Assembly (NCBI RefSeq): GCF_008710155.1
Contig: NZ_VYPZ01000001.1
Coordinates: 372,001 to 436,000 of the forward strand
Length of the DNA stretch: 64,000 bases
DNA from: Sphingobium limneticum
GTDB taxonomy: Bacteria > Pseudomonadota > Alphaproteobacteria > Sphingomonadales > Sphingomonadaceae
Reading direction: 5' to 3'
In this document: one piece after another, positions 16,492 through 25,204 of the stretch
Layout: each line of letters begins with the position of its first letter
How positions within the stretch are numbered: the stretch's first letter is position 1
Translations under genes and position numbers: made by a program
Notes under the pieces: generated by a model
Told to the model about the DNA's origin: nothing
The model's input: the letters and a program-made list of their open reading frames with translations, nothing else
The model's database searches: none

Positions 16492-17048
16492 TGGACCGCA
16501 GACAGGCGCTGGCCGGCGTACTCGCCCTATTCGGCGCGCAGGTTTTTGCGCCGCTCGCCCGCGCCGCAGGCCTCGCGCCGGCCGGCGTGATCAGTGAGGG
16601 CGCACCCAGCATCCAGGTCTTCACGCCCGACCAGCGCGCGCTGATGACGGCGCTGAGCGAGCGCATATTGCCGACCACAGACACGCCCGGTGCCATCGCG
16701 GCAGGCGTGCCCGCCTATATCGAAAAGCTGCTGGCCGACTGGGCGCTGCCGGAAGATCGCATCCCCATCCTGTCGGGCCTTGCGGAAATCGATTCCCGCA
16801 GCCGCCAGGACTATAAGCTGCCCGCCGTCGATACCAAGCCGGAACAGCAGGATGCGCTGCTGACGCTGGCGATGAACGATGCGCTGCCAAACGGCATCGA
16901 ATTTTTCGAAGCGTTCCGGCAACTGGTCATCACCGGCTATTATACGTCGGAAATCGGCATCACGCAGGAACGCGAATATCTGCCCGTACCCGGCGAATAT
17001 AATGGCGCCTTCCCCTATGCTCAGGTCAACAAGGTCTATTCCGCATGA
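16488..17048 (+). CDS. Gluconate 2-dehydrogenase subunit 3-like small subunit, Tat signal
   Basis: A 186-residue protein of the gluconate_2-dh3 type: twin-arginine signal MMDRRQALAGVL, then FTPDQRALMTALSERILPTTDTPGA (about residues 44-68) and the conserved C-terminal LVITGYYTSEIGITQEREYLPVPG. In FAD glucose/glucoside 3-dehydrogenases this small subunit carries the Tat signal and takes the folded catalytic subunit across the membrane. The GMC protein at 17917 has no signal of its own, which fits. Start could be either of two adjacent ATGs (16488 or 16491). Confidence 0.85.
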   Translation: MMDRRQALAGVLALFGAQVFAPLARAAGLAPAGVISEGAPSIQVFTPDQRALMTALSERILPTTDTPGAIAAGVPAYIEKLLADWALPEDRIPILSGLAEIDSRSRQDYKLPAVDTKPEQQDALLTLAMNDALPNGIEFFEAFRQLVITGYYTSEIGITQEREYLPVPGEYNGAFPYAQVNKVYSA

Positions 17049-17890
17049 TCATGAACCGTCGCTCCATGCTGCTGGGCGCAGGTGGCCTTGCCGCGCTCGC
17101 CAGCCAGAACTTCCTTGCCGGCGACGCGCAGGCCGCGCAGCTTCGCAAGGTCGGCCTGCAACTCTATACCGTGCGGGAGCTTTTCTCCGCCGATCCGGTG
17201 GCGACCTTGGAGAAGATCGCGAAGGTCGGCTATCGGGAGGTCGAATATGGCGGTGGCGGCTATGACGCCATGGACCATAAGCTGCTGCGCAAGACGATGG
17301 ATCGTCTCGGCCTGACCAGCCCGTCCTTGCATATCGGCTATGACGCGCTGCTCGGCGATTTCGACGCCAGCGTCGCCATGGCCAAGACGCTGGGCGCGGA
17401 CACGGTCATCCTGCCCTATATGGTGGACAAGCATCGCAACGCGGCGGCGTGGGACGCGGCGCTGGTCAATATCAACCGCTTCGGCGCGCAGTTGAAGGCG
17501 GCCGGCCTTGGCTTTGCCTATCATAATCATGATTTCGAATTTACCGTGAAGCCCGATGGCGTCAGCCTGTTCGACCGGCTATTGAAGGCCTGCGACCCCG
17601 CACTGGTGAAGATCGAACTGGATCTCTACTGGGCGATCCATGCCGGGGAGGATGCGCAGGCGCTGATCAAGCGTCTTGCCGGCCGCATCTATGCCTATCA
17701 TGTGAAGGATATGCGCGCCGATCGCAGCATGACGGCGGTGGGTGCGGGCACGATCGACTTCGCCAGCCTGTTCAAGCTGAACGCGGTGGCCGGGGTGCGG
17801 CATTTCTATGTCGAAAATGACCAGTGCCCGGCGCCCTTCATCCCCGACATCACCAAAAGCTTCCAGACGCTGCGCGGTCTGCGCTTTTAA
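17045..17890 (+). CDS. Sugar isomerase/epimerase-like TIM barrel, Tat-exported
   Basis: A 281-residue TIM-barrel protein with a twin-arginine signal (MNRRSMLLGAGGLAAL). Core motifs are KVGLQLYTVRELFSADPVATLEKIAKVGYREVEYGG, LGFAYHNHDFEF (about residues 155-166), KIELDLYWAIHAGED and YAYHVKDM with the probable metal ligands His, Asp and Glu, and the terminal HFYVENDQCP. Such proteins are common in 3-keto-glucoside and C-glycoside gene clusters, where they may epimerise, isomerise or deglycosylate keto-sugars; the exact reaction is open. It overlaps its neighbour by ATGA. Confidence 0.82.
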   Translation: MIMNRRSMLLGAGGLAALASQNFLAGDAQAAQLRKVGLQLYTVRELFSADPVATLEKIAKVGYREVEYGGGGYDAMDHKLLRKTMDRLGLTSPSLHIGYDALLGDFDASVAMAKTLGADTVILPYMVDKHRNAAAWDAALVNINRFGAQLKAAGLGFAYHNHDFEFTVKPDGVSLFDRLLKACDPALVKIELDLYWAIHAGEDAQALIKRLAGRIYAYHVKDMRADRSMTAVGAGTIDFASLFKLNAVAGVRHFYVENDQCPAPFIPDITKSFQTLRGLRF

Positions 17891-17916
17891 AAACTCCATC
17901 CTTGGGAGAGGATCAT

Positions 17917-19599
17917 ATGGCTTCGACGGACAGATTCGATGCGATCGTCATCGGTACGGGCATCAGCGGTGGCTGGGCCGCCAAGGAATTGACGGAAAAA
18001 GGGCTGCGCGTCCTGATGCTGGATCGCGGCCACATGGTCGAACATGGCGAAGGCTATACCTATGACGGTCGCCCCGCCTTTGACGTGCCGGCGCGCAACA
18101 TCATGCCCGACGCCCTGCGGGAAAGCGACTATTTCATCGCCAAGCACGGCTATGTTCAGCCCAGCAACCAGGCTTTCTACAATAACGACCGGCTGAACCC
18201 CTATGATTATGAGGAGGGCAGCAAATTCTACTGGATTCGCCCTGGCGCCGTCGGCGGCAAGTCGCTGATCTGGGGGCGCTGGAGCTTCCGCTGGAGCGCT
18301 GCCGATTTCGAGGCGAACAAGCGCGATGGTATCGGCGGCGCCTGGCCGATCACCTATGACGACCTTGTGCCGTGGTACGACTATGTCGAAAAATATGCCG
18401 GCGTATCGGGCTCGCGCGAGAATCTGCCTTATCTGCCGGATAGCCAGTTCCAGCCGCCCATGCCCATGAATATCGCGGAAAAATGGATGAAGCAGCGGCT
18501 GGAAAGCGAATTTCCCGGCCGCAAGATGATCAACGCCCGCCTGTCCAACATGACCGAAGACAAGCCGGAACAGGGCCGCACCAAATGCCAGGTCCGCAAT
18601 CAGTGCGGCAATGGCTGTTCCTTCGGCGCCTATTTCTCGACCCAGGCGGTGACGCTGCCGGCGGCGCGGGCGACCGGGCGGCTGACGCTGCGCTCCGATG
18701 CGGTCGTCACCAACCTCGAATATGATCCGGCGACCAAGAAGGTGACGGGCGTGCGCTTCGTCGACACCAAGACGGGCCAGGCCGAAACGGTGACCGCGAA
18801 GCTGGTCTTCCTCAACGCCTCGACCCTCGGCTCGGTGCAGATCCTCATGAACTCCCGCCAGCCGGACGGGACGCGCAGCCATTTCGATTCCAGCGGCACG
18901 CTGGGCCGTTATGTCATGGACCATATCTTCCGCGTCGGCGTGAAGGGCGACATTCCCGGCATGGAGGAATTTATCGAATTCGGTCGCCGTCCCGGCGGCG
19001 TCTATGTCCCGCGCTTCCGCAACAATGGTCAGGATGGCGATGTCGGCTTCAAGCGTGGCTATGGCTATCAGGGTGCCGCCTATCGCGAACCGTCCAAGCC
19101 GGTCGGCTTCGGCGCATCGATGAAGCAGGGCATGCGTCGTTACAGCGGCTGGAAATTCCAGATGGGCGCCTTCGGCGAATGCCTGCCTTACGAAGACAAT
19201 CATGTCGCGCTGAACCCGGACAAGACCGACCGGTTCGGCGTCCCGCTGATGCGGTTCAACGTCACCTTCCGCGAAAATGAGCAGCGGATGATGATCGACG
19301 CCCGCGAACAGGGCGAAAAGATGCTGCGCGCCGCCGGCCTCAAAAATGTCGAAAGCAGCGTGCGGGAACATGTGCCCGGTGACGCCATCCATGAAATGGG
19401 CGGCGCACGCATGGGCGACGATCCCCGCGCGTCGGTGCTCAACAAATGGAGCCAGGCGCATGACGCGTCCAACCTGTTCGTCACCGACGGCGCCCAGATG
19501 GCGTCGATCAGCTGCGTCAATCCCTCGCTCACCTTCATGGCGTTGACAGCGCGCGCCGTGGATCATGCGGTCAAGGGGTTGAAGGCCGGCACGGTCTGA
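17917..19599 (+). CDS. GMC/FAD-dependent glycoside 3-dehydrogenase-like catalytic subunit
   Basis: A 560-residue flavoprotein. The FAD dinucleotide-binding loop is IVIGTGISGGWAAKELTEKG (residues 10-29). Cys224, Cys230 and Cys234 form C-x5-C-x3-C, the spacing that binds the [3Fe-4S] cluster in bacterial FAD glucose dehydrogenase. The C-terminal GMC block has AIHEMGGARMGD and CVNPSLTFMAL with the catalytic His and Asn. With the Tat small subunit (16488) and the cytochrome (11915) this would be a periplasmic three-part dehydrogenase, oxidising C3 of a glycoside so that the DUF1080 protein can cleave it. The frame is open upstream to 17824, but ATG 17917 follows GGGAGAGG and starts the flavin fold. 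Confidence 0.88.
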   Translation: MASTDRFDAIVIGTGISGGWAAKELTEKGLRVLMLDRGHMVEHGEGYTYDGRPAFDVPARNIMPDALRESDYFIAKHGYVQPSNQAFYNNDRLNPYDYEEGSKFYWIRPGAVGGKSLIWGRWSFRWSAADFEANKRDGIGGAWPITYDDLVPWYDYVEKYAGVSGSRENLPYLPDSQFQPPMPMNIAEKWMKQRLESEFPGRKMINARLSNMTEDKPEQGRTKCQVRNQCGNGCSFGAYFSTQAVTLPAARATGRLTLRSDAVVTNLEYDPATKKVTGVRFVDTKTGQAETVTAKLVFLNASTLGSVQILMNSRQPDGTRSHFDSSGTLGRYVMDHIFRVGVKGDIPGMEEFIEFGRRPGGVYVPRFRNNGQDGDVGFKRGYGYQGAAYREPSKPVGFGASMKQGMRRYSGWKFQMGAFGECLPYEDNHVALNPDKTDRFGVPLMRFNVTFRENEQRMMIDAREQGEKMLRAAGLKNVESSVREHVPGDAIHEMGGARMGDDPRASVLNKWSQAHDASNLFVTDGAQMASISCVNPSLTFMALTARAVDHAVKGLKAGTV

Positions 19600-19667
19600 A
19601 CGACATCCCGTCCCTTTCGCCACTATGACGCGATCGACAAGGCGCTATCAGGAGGGGCGAGGGGGAC

Positions 19668-20732
19668 ATGGATGTGACGGTAAGACGACGGCAAAGGGGG
19701 GTGACCATCCGCGCAGTGGCGGAACGGGCCGGTGTGTCCGCCATGACCGTTTCCAACGTCATCAACGGTGCCGGTCGCGCGGGCGCAGCGACGATCGAGG
19801 CGGTGCAGGCGGCGATCGCGGACCTCGGCTATGTCCCCAACCTTGCCGCCCGCCGCCTGGCCAAGGCGCGGGCGACGACCGTGGGCCTGATCTACGATCG
19901 GCGCACGCCCTTTCTGGACGCGGTGTTGGTCGGTTCGCTGCGGGCCACCAATGCCCATGGCTTGCAACTCATCCTGCGCGATGGTGAGGATGTCGCCCGC
20001 GACGGTGCCGAACGGATCGCGCAGGATCTGGTGCGCAGCGGGGCGGATGCGCTGCTGCTCGTCCCGCCCTTTGCCGAACAGCTGAGCGGTTCGGCCGCCC
20101 TTGCGTCGCTGGGCGTACCGCTGGCGACGATCGCGACCGGCATGGCCATGCCGGACGTGACCACCGTCCGTATCGACAATCACGCGGCGATGCTCTCCAT
20201 AACGCAGCGGGTCATCGCCAACGGCCACAGGCGGATCGCCTATATCGCCGGTCCCGATCCCTATAGCGTCGTCGCCGCGCGTCTCGACGGCTTTCGCGCG
20301 GCGCTCGCCCGGCATGGCCTGTCCGAAGATGCGGCATTGATCGTCGAGCATGGCGACTTCGACTATCTGTCGGGCATCGCGGCCGCACAGTCGCTGCTGT
20401 CCAACCCGGATCGGCCCACAGCCATCATCTGTAGCAGCGACGATCTGGCCGCCGGCGTCATCGCCCATGCCCAGACTATCGGGCTGCGCCTGCCGCGCGA
20501 TCTGACGGTGACGGGCTTTGACGATACCATCCTTGCCTCGCGCATCTTTCCGCCGCTGACCGTGGTGCGTCAGCCGGTCGAGGAGATGGCGTTTCGTGCG
20601 ACCCAATGCCTGATCGCGGCGCTGGGCAAGGGGGCCGAGCAGACGATCATCAGCGACGAGCTTTTCGACCATGTCATTGTCGAGCGCCAATCCGTGGCGG
20701 CGGCACCCGAACATGAATCTATGAAGGAGTGA
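19668..20732 (+). CDS. LacI-family regulator of the 3-keto-glycoside locus
   Basis: A 354-residue regulator: [23 protein letters not shown] (about residues 13-32), hinge [11 protein letters not shown], and a periplasmic-binding-protein-like effector domain ending in [19 protein letters not shown] and [21 protein letters not shown]. It lies 68 bp behind the GMC gene on the same strand. It probably represses the cytochrome operon and the divergent Gfo/Idh gene through ATTTACCGGTAAAT or the CGTTAGCGCAATCA site (inference). Confidence 0.9.
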   Translation: MDVTVRRRQRGVTIRAVAERAGVSAMTVSNVINGAGRAGAATIEAVQAAIADLGYVPNLAARRLAKARATTVGLIYDRRTPFLDAVLVGSLRATNAHGLQLILRDGEDVARDGAERIAQDLVRSGADALLLVPPFAEQLSGSAALASLGVPLATIATGMAMPDVTTVRIDNHAAMLSITQRVIANGHRRIAYIAGPDPYSVVAARLDGFRAALARHGLSEDAALIVEHGDFDYLSGIAAAQSLLSNPDRPTAIICSSDDLAAGVIAHAQTIGLRLPRDLTVTGFDDTILASRIFPPLTVVRQPVEEMAFRATQCLIAALGKGAEQTIISDELFDHVIVERQSVAAAPEHESMKE

Positions 20733-20736
20733 GGCA

Positions 20737-21138
20737 ATGAAGGCCAGCAGAAGGGAATGGACAGCCATGGTGGCATTGGGTGGTGCGGGTATGGCGCTGA
20801 CGCCGGCAAAGGCGGCGGGTCAGCCGCAATTGGTGCATCATGTCTTTTTCTGGCTGAAACAACCCGGATCGCAGGCGGATCGCGACCGATTGATCGCGGG
20901 GCTGCGCACATTGCGCGATATCCCCGTCATCCGCAGGCTGGAAATCGGCGTCCCCGCCAGCACCGAAAAGCGCGACGTCGTCGATTCCAGCTATGATGTG
21001 TCGGAACTCATGTTCTTCGACAATGCGCAGGATCAGAAAAGCTATCAGGATCACCCGATCCATCAGGCCTTCGTGAAATCCTGCGAAGGGCTGTGGCAGA
21101 AAGTCGTCGTCTACGACATGGCGATCGTGCCTGACTAG
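20737..21138 (+). CDS. Dabb-domain protein with twin-arginine-like signal
   Basis: A 133-residue protein: [23 protein letters not shown] looks like a Tat signal, followed by a dimeric alpha-beta barrel (Dabb, stress-responsive A/B barrel) domain from [19 protein letters not shown] to the terminal VVVYDMAI. Dabb proteins are usually cytoplasmic and some act on small molecules, so an exported one is uncommon. It starts 4 bp behind the LacI stop, with AAGGAG inside the end of that gene, so the two are probably co-transcribed. Function unknown. Confidence 0.8.
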   Translation: MKASRREWTAMVALGGAGMALTPAKAAGQPQLVHHVFFWLKQPGSQADRDRLIAGLRTLRDIPVIRRLEIGVPASTEKRDVVDSSYDVSELMFFDNAQDQKSYQDHPIHQAFVKSCEGLWQKVVVYDMAIVPD

Positions 21139-21147
21139 GGCTGGCGT

Positions 21148-22626
21148 CTATCGGCACACCGCCCATTTGTCGCAGCTTATGCTGTCGGCGCCGGGCAGGC
21201 TGCGCAGATAATCCTGCGTCCAGCGCCGCCCGCCTACGACAACATTGTCCAGCGTCGGCGGGTCGACGTCCACGGTCACGGACGGCTTGGCTTCTCGCCC
21301 CACGCGGATATTCACCAGCCGCAGGTCGTGGATCGGCGCGTCGGGCAGGCCGCGCACGATCAGCACCCGCTCGGTCGATCCGATCACGCAATCGCGCGCC
21401 GACACATGGGCGACCTGCGGCACATGGCCGCCGCCGTCGCCTTCTTCATAAAGCATCCAGATCTGGATGAAGGCCTTGTCCACTGCGCCGGCCTGGATAC
21501 GGCGCAGATGGATATGGTCGATCAGTCCACCGCGATAGCTGTTCGATTTGATGATGAGCGCACGGGTCAGGTTCGGGCTGTCCATCCGGCAGTCATGGAT
21601 GAAGACATTGCGCACGCCGCCGGTCAGCTCGCTGCCGATGGCAACGCCGGCATGGCCATCCTTCATCAGGCAATGGCGGATGACGATATTCTCACAGGGC
21701 TTGCCCAATCGCCGCCCGTCCGCATTGCGCGCCGCCTTGATGGCGATGCAATCGTCGCCCGTGTCGAACACGCACTGTTCGATCAATACGCCGTTGCAGG
21801 ATTCCGGGTCGATCCCGTCATTGTTCGGCCCATGGCTGGCGCAGGTGACGCGGCGGAAGGTGACGTCGGTACATTCGACCGGATGCACCTGCCAGAAGGG
21901 CGCGGCCTCCACCCTGATACCCTCCATCAGCACCCGGCGGCAACGATAGGGCTGGAAGAAGGAGGGACGCAGCCGGCTGCCCTCGCCGAATATGCGCTCG
22001 GCCACCGGCACGCCACGTTCGGCCATGTCGAACAGGCGTGCGCGATCGGCGGCCTGTCGTTCCTTGTCCGGCGTGTCGCCATAGCGCCCCGCCCAGGGGC
22101 CTTTCCAGGGCCACCATGTCCGGTCGTCCGCCGATCCGTCGATTACGCCGTCGCCGGTCAGCGCGATATCCTCCGCCTCGAACGCATGGATGAGCGGCTG
22201 ATAGCCCATCAATTCCACGCCTTCCCAACGCGTATGAACGGGTGGAAGATATCTGGCCGGATCGGGGATGAACGTCAGCCGTGCGCCCTTGGCCACATGC
22301 AGTTCCATGCGCGATTCCAGGCGTATGGGACCAGTCAACGTTACCCCACGCGGCACGATGATCCGGCCGCCACCTGCTGCGGCACAAGCGGCGATGGCGC
22401 GGGCGATGGCGCCGCTGTCGTCCGTTCGCCCGTCCGACACCGCACCGAAGGCGGCGATCGGAAAGCGACGGTGCGGGATTCGCGGCGGCTGGATGGCGTT
22501 CGCAATGGCTCTGGCCTTCGCCTCGACATCATCCAGCGACGTCGCGGCCCATCCCGGTCGCAGCGATAGGAGGGAGAGAGCACCGGCCATCGCACCGCGG
22601 CGCGACGATGCGAATGATATCGTCAC
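21148..22626 (-). CDS. GH28 polygalacturonase-like hydrolase, Tat signal
   Basis: A 492-residue right-handed beta-helix of glycoside hydrolase family 28. The N-terminus has SSRRGAMAGALS, a likely Tat signal, and the AFGAVSDGRTDDSGAIARAI start of the helix. Catalytic motifs are GPNNDGIDPESC (about residue 265), FDTGDDCIAIKA (about 285, the Asp pair), GHAGVAIGSE (about 327) and RALIIKSN (about 359). The first motif reads NND instead of the classic NTD, common in bacterial exo-acting and rhamnogalacturonan-type members. It should cut galacturonic-acid-containing pectin in the periplasm. It overlaps the upstream GH2 gene by ATGA; its 3' end faces the Dabb gene 9 bp away. Confidence 0.9.
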   Translation of the reverse strand: MTISFASSRRGAMAGALSLLSLRPGWAATSLDDVEAKARAIANAIQPPRIPHRRFPIAAFGAVSDGRTDDSGAIARAIAACAAAGGGRIIVPRGVTLTGPIRLESRMELHVAKGARLTFIPDPARYLPPVHTRWEGVELMGYQPLIHAFEAEDIALTGDGVIDGSADDRTWWPWKGPWAGRYGDTPDKERQAADRARLFDMAERGVPVAERIFGEGSRLRPSFFQPYRCRRVLMEGIRVEAAPFWQVHPVECTDVTFRRVTCASHGPNNDGIDPESCNGVLIEQCVFDTGDDCIAIKAARNADGRRLGKPCENIVIRHCLMKDGHAGVAIGSELTGGVRNVFIHDCRMDSPNLTRALIIKSNSYRGGLIDHIHLRRIQAGAVDKAFIQIWMLYEEGDGGGHVPQVAHVSARDCVIGSTERVLIVRGLPDAPIHDLRLVNIRVGREAKPSVTVDVDPPTLDNVVVGGRRWTQDYLRSLPGADSISCDKWAVCR

Positions 22627-25037
22627 CGGGTGGTAGCCAGATCGACGCTACCGGCCCTCAGGCCGTCGGCGGTGGCGGTGACGGTCAAGCGCCCTTTGCC
22701 CGCGCCCCGGACCAGCGCGACCGCCAGCCCGTCCTGCACAGCACGATCGGGCGAGGGGAAGGGGGTATGATCGACCGAGGAACCGTTGTCGGTCGCAATC
22801 AACTGTCCCGCGCCCTTGACTGTGAAATGCAGGCGGTGGCTGGCGGAGGGAACCGTGATGCCGTTCGCGTCCACCACCCGCGCGCGCACATAGACCATGT
22901 CGTCGAACGTCGACCCGACGGTCGGCGCGTTCGGCGTCAATTCGACGCGCACCGGCTTGCCCGCGGTCCGCAGGCTGTCGGACACCGCCTCGCTGCCCGG
23001 ATCGCGACAGGTGGCCCGCACTTCGCCGGGCGCATAACGCACCGCCCAGCGGCGCGGCGAGGCATCCTGATGGATCGGCAAGGAGCCGAGCGAACGGCCG
23101 TTCATAAACGCCTCGACCTGCTGGCAATTGCTGTAGACCTCGATCGTCTCGTCATGCGGGCTGCGATCCTGCGGCGTCCAGTCGTCGAACAGGGCGACCT
23201 TTGGCTTGGGCGTGGCGACGGCGATCATCGTCGGCAGCACGGGCTGGTTCGGCCCGCCCGCGCCATCGGTCGACGGACCGGCCGCCGCCGGATCGGCATT
23301 GCGCACGACATGCAGCACCGGCTTGTCCGACCACCAGCTTTCACGCTCCATGCCGCTGATCTTCTGGCGGCCGGTGCGATCCAGCAGACCCGCCGGATTC
23401 TGGATATTGGGCCAGCCCGACCGGTTCGCCTCGCCCAGATAGTCGATGCCGGTCCAAAGGAACATGCCCGAAAAGGGCGCATAGTCGCGCACCGGCACCC
23501 AGTTGGTGCGATTATGGGCATTTTCGGTGCCGACGATGCTGCGCTTGGGGTTCTGCTTGCTGGCCGCGATCAGCTCATTTTCGCGATAATTCTGCCCGAC
23601 GACGTCCAGCATGTCGGCCAGCCCATTGTCATAATCCTTGGTCACGTTCGGTCGGAATAGCGCCATCGTCACCGGGCGTGACGGATCTGCGGCATGGACG
23701 ATGTCCAATATGCTGCGCAGCGCCGCCTTGGCCTGTACCGGATAGGCGGTGTCGTGGATTTCGTTGCCCGCGCTCCACAGGGCGATGCTGGGATGATTGC
23801 GGTCGCGCCGTACCATGTCCAACGTATCTCGCTTATGCCAGTCGCCGAAGAAGAGATGATAATCCTCCGGCGTCTTGGCGACATTCCACTGGTCGAACAG
23901 TTCGTCCATCACGATCAGCCCGAGTTCGTCGGTCAGGTCGAGAAATTCGGGGCTGGGTACATTATGGGCGGTGCGGATCGCATTGACGCCCTGCGCCTTG
24001 AGCGTCGTCAGTCGCTGGCGCCACACCGCCAGCGGTACGGCAGCCCCTACCGCGCCGCCATCATGATGCAGCGCCACGCCCTTCAGCTTGAAATTGCGGC
24101 CATTCAGCCAGAATCCGGTTGCGGGATCGAACCGGGCTTCGCGCACGCCGAAGCGCACATCCTCATTATCGAGCAGCGTGCCATCGGCGGCCAGCACCCG
24201 AATGGCGGCGTGATATTGCGCCGGATCGCTGATGTCCCAACGACGCGGGCGGGGCAGCGCGACCTCGACCGGAACGATCACCGTACGACCGGCGGCCACG
24301 CTGGCGGCCGTCGTCACGGTCCGGGCGACTTCGCGGCCATCGGGATCGGTCAAGACCAGTTCGATCTTCACCTGCGCCGCATCGCCGCTATCATTCTGCA
24401 CATCTGCGGTGACGGCAATGGTCGCCTGGCTGTCGCTGATGGCCGTCGCCCGGACATAGGCGCCGCCCTGCGATATATGCACATCCCCCGTTTCGATCAG
24501 GCGGACAGGACGATAGATGCCCGATCCTGTATACCAGCGCGAAGACGGCGCAGCGGACGTGTCCGCACGCACTGCTATAACGTTGCGGCCATCCGCGCGT
24601 AGATGTCGGGTCAGGTCGTAACGCTGGCTGACATAGCCCATTGGGCGATAGCCGATATGATGGCCATTCACCCAGACGCCACTACGCTCCATGATGCCAT
24701 CAAATTCGATATAATAGCGCCGCCCCGGCTTGGGCGTCAGGGTCAGCGGCTTGCGATACCAGGCTACCCCGCTCGGCAGGAAGCCATTCTCGCCAGCGGC
24801 TTTCGCATTGGGGTCGAACGGGCCGGCGATGGCCCAGTCGTGCGGCACGGTGACGGCCTGCCATGACGCATCGTCCAGCGTCGCCGTCTCTGCGCCTTCC
24901 GGATCGGCCTGGATGAAACGCCAGCCGTCGGGCAGCGGCGTCACGGCGCGCGGCGCCGCGTGGGCTGCGCCGATCGACGCCAGAACCGTCGCCAGCGTGT
25001 AGACTTTCCTCATGCCGACCCATGTGCGCACAGCCAT
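22623..25037 (-). CDS. GH2 beta-galactosidase-like glycoside hydrolase
   Basis: An 804-residue exported GH2 enzyme: signal peptide (MRKVYTLATVLASIGAAHA after eight residues), sugar-binding domain with VPHDWAIAGPFDP, Ig-like domain, and a TIM barrel with general acid/base Glu in ALWSAGNEIHD (about residue 424) and probable nucleophile Glu in IVGTENAHNR (about 506). C-terminal Bacteroides-type DUF4982 and Ig-like domains follow (FMNGRSLGSLP; HFTVKGAGQLIATDNG). It likely removes beta-linked galactose or another sugar from pectin side chains. The start is taken at 25037, after AGGAGAGGAG; the ATG nine codons on is an alternative. It is the first gene of a two-gene unit with GH28. Confidence 0.9.
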   Translation of the reverse strand: MAVRTWVGMRKVYTLATVLASIGAAHAAPRAVTPLPDGWRFIQADPEGAETATLDDASWQAVTVPHDWAIAGPFDPNAKAAGENGFLPSGVAWYRKPLTLTPKPGRRYYIEFDGIMERSGVWVNGHHIGYRPMGYVSQRYDLTRHLRADGRNVIAVRADTSAAPSSRWYTGSGIYRPVRLIETGDVHISQGGAYVRATAISDSQATIAVTADVQNDSGDAAQVKIELVLTDPDGREVARTVTTAASVAAGRTVIVPVEVALPRPRRWDISDPAQYHAAIRVLAADGTLLDNEDVRFGVREARFDPATGFWLNGRNFKLKGVALHHDGGAVGAAVPLAVWRQRLTTLKAQGVNAIRTAHNVPSPEFLDLTDELGLIVMDELFDQWNVAKTPEDYHLFFGDWHKRDTLDMVRRDRNHPSIALWSAGNEIHDTAYPVQAKAALRSILDIVHAADPSRPVTMALFRPNVTKDYDNGLADMLDVVGQNYRENELIAASKQNPKRSIVGTENAHNRTNWVPVRDYAPFSGMFLWTGIDYLGEANRSGWPNIQNPAGLLDRTGRQKISGMERESWWSDKPVLHVVRNADPAAAGPSTDGAGGPNQPVLPTMIAVATPKPKVALFDDWTPQDRSPHDETIEVYSNCQQVEAFMNGRSLGSLPIHQDASPRRWAVRYAPGEVRATCRDPGSEAVSDSLRTAGKPVRVELTPNAPTVGSTFDDMVYVRARVVDANGITVPSASHRLHFTVKGAGQLIATDNGSSVDHTPFPSPDRAVQDGLAVALVRGAGKGRLTVTATADGLRAGSVDLATTR

Positions 25038-25154
25038 CTCCTCTCCTGCTGACCAGCTTCACCGGCCTAGGTGCATGGCTAAAGACTATTCCACTATTTG
25101 CAATATGGTTTCAACATGCGGAGTATTTTGAGGTGGCGAGGCCAATGGAAGGCG

Positions 25155-25196
25155 GCGCCGGCGATTCCTTTCCTGACGGACGGGAAAGGCCGGCGC
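25155..25196 (-). terminator. Bulged hairpin behind the FAH-family gene
   Basis: GCGCCGG pairs with CCGGCGC and, inside a 5-nt bulge, CCTTTCC pairs with GGAAAGG (9-nt loop). It starts 9 bp beyond the stop of the minus-strand gene at 25205. No T-run, so intrinsic termination is uncertain. Confidence 0.5.
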
Positions 25197-25204
25197 GGAT
25201 CAAA

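Noticed and set aside
24002-25154. A specific LacI-type operator in front of the GH2-GH28 unit
   Set aside because: Only half-site-like pieces (TGAAACCAT) were seen on the minus strand; no palindrome good enough to report.
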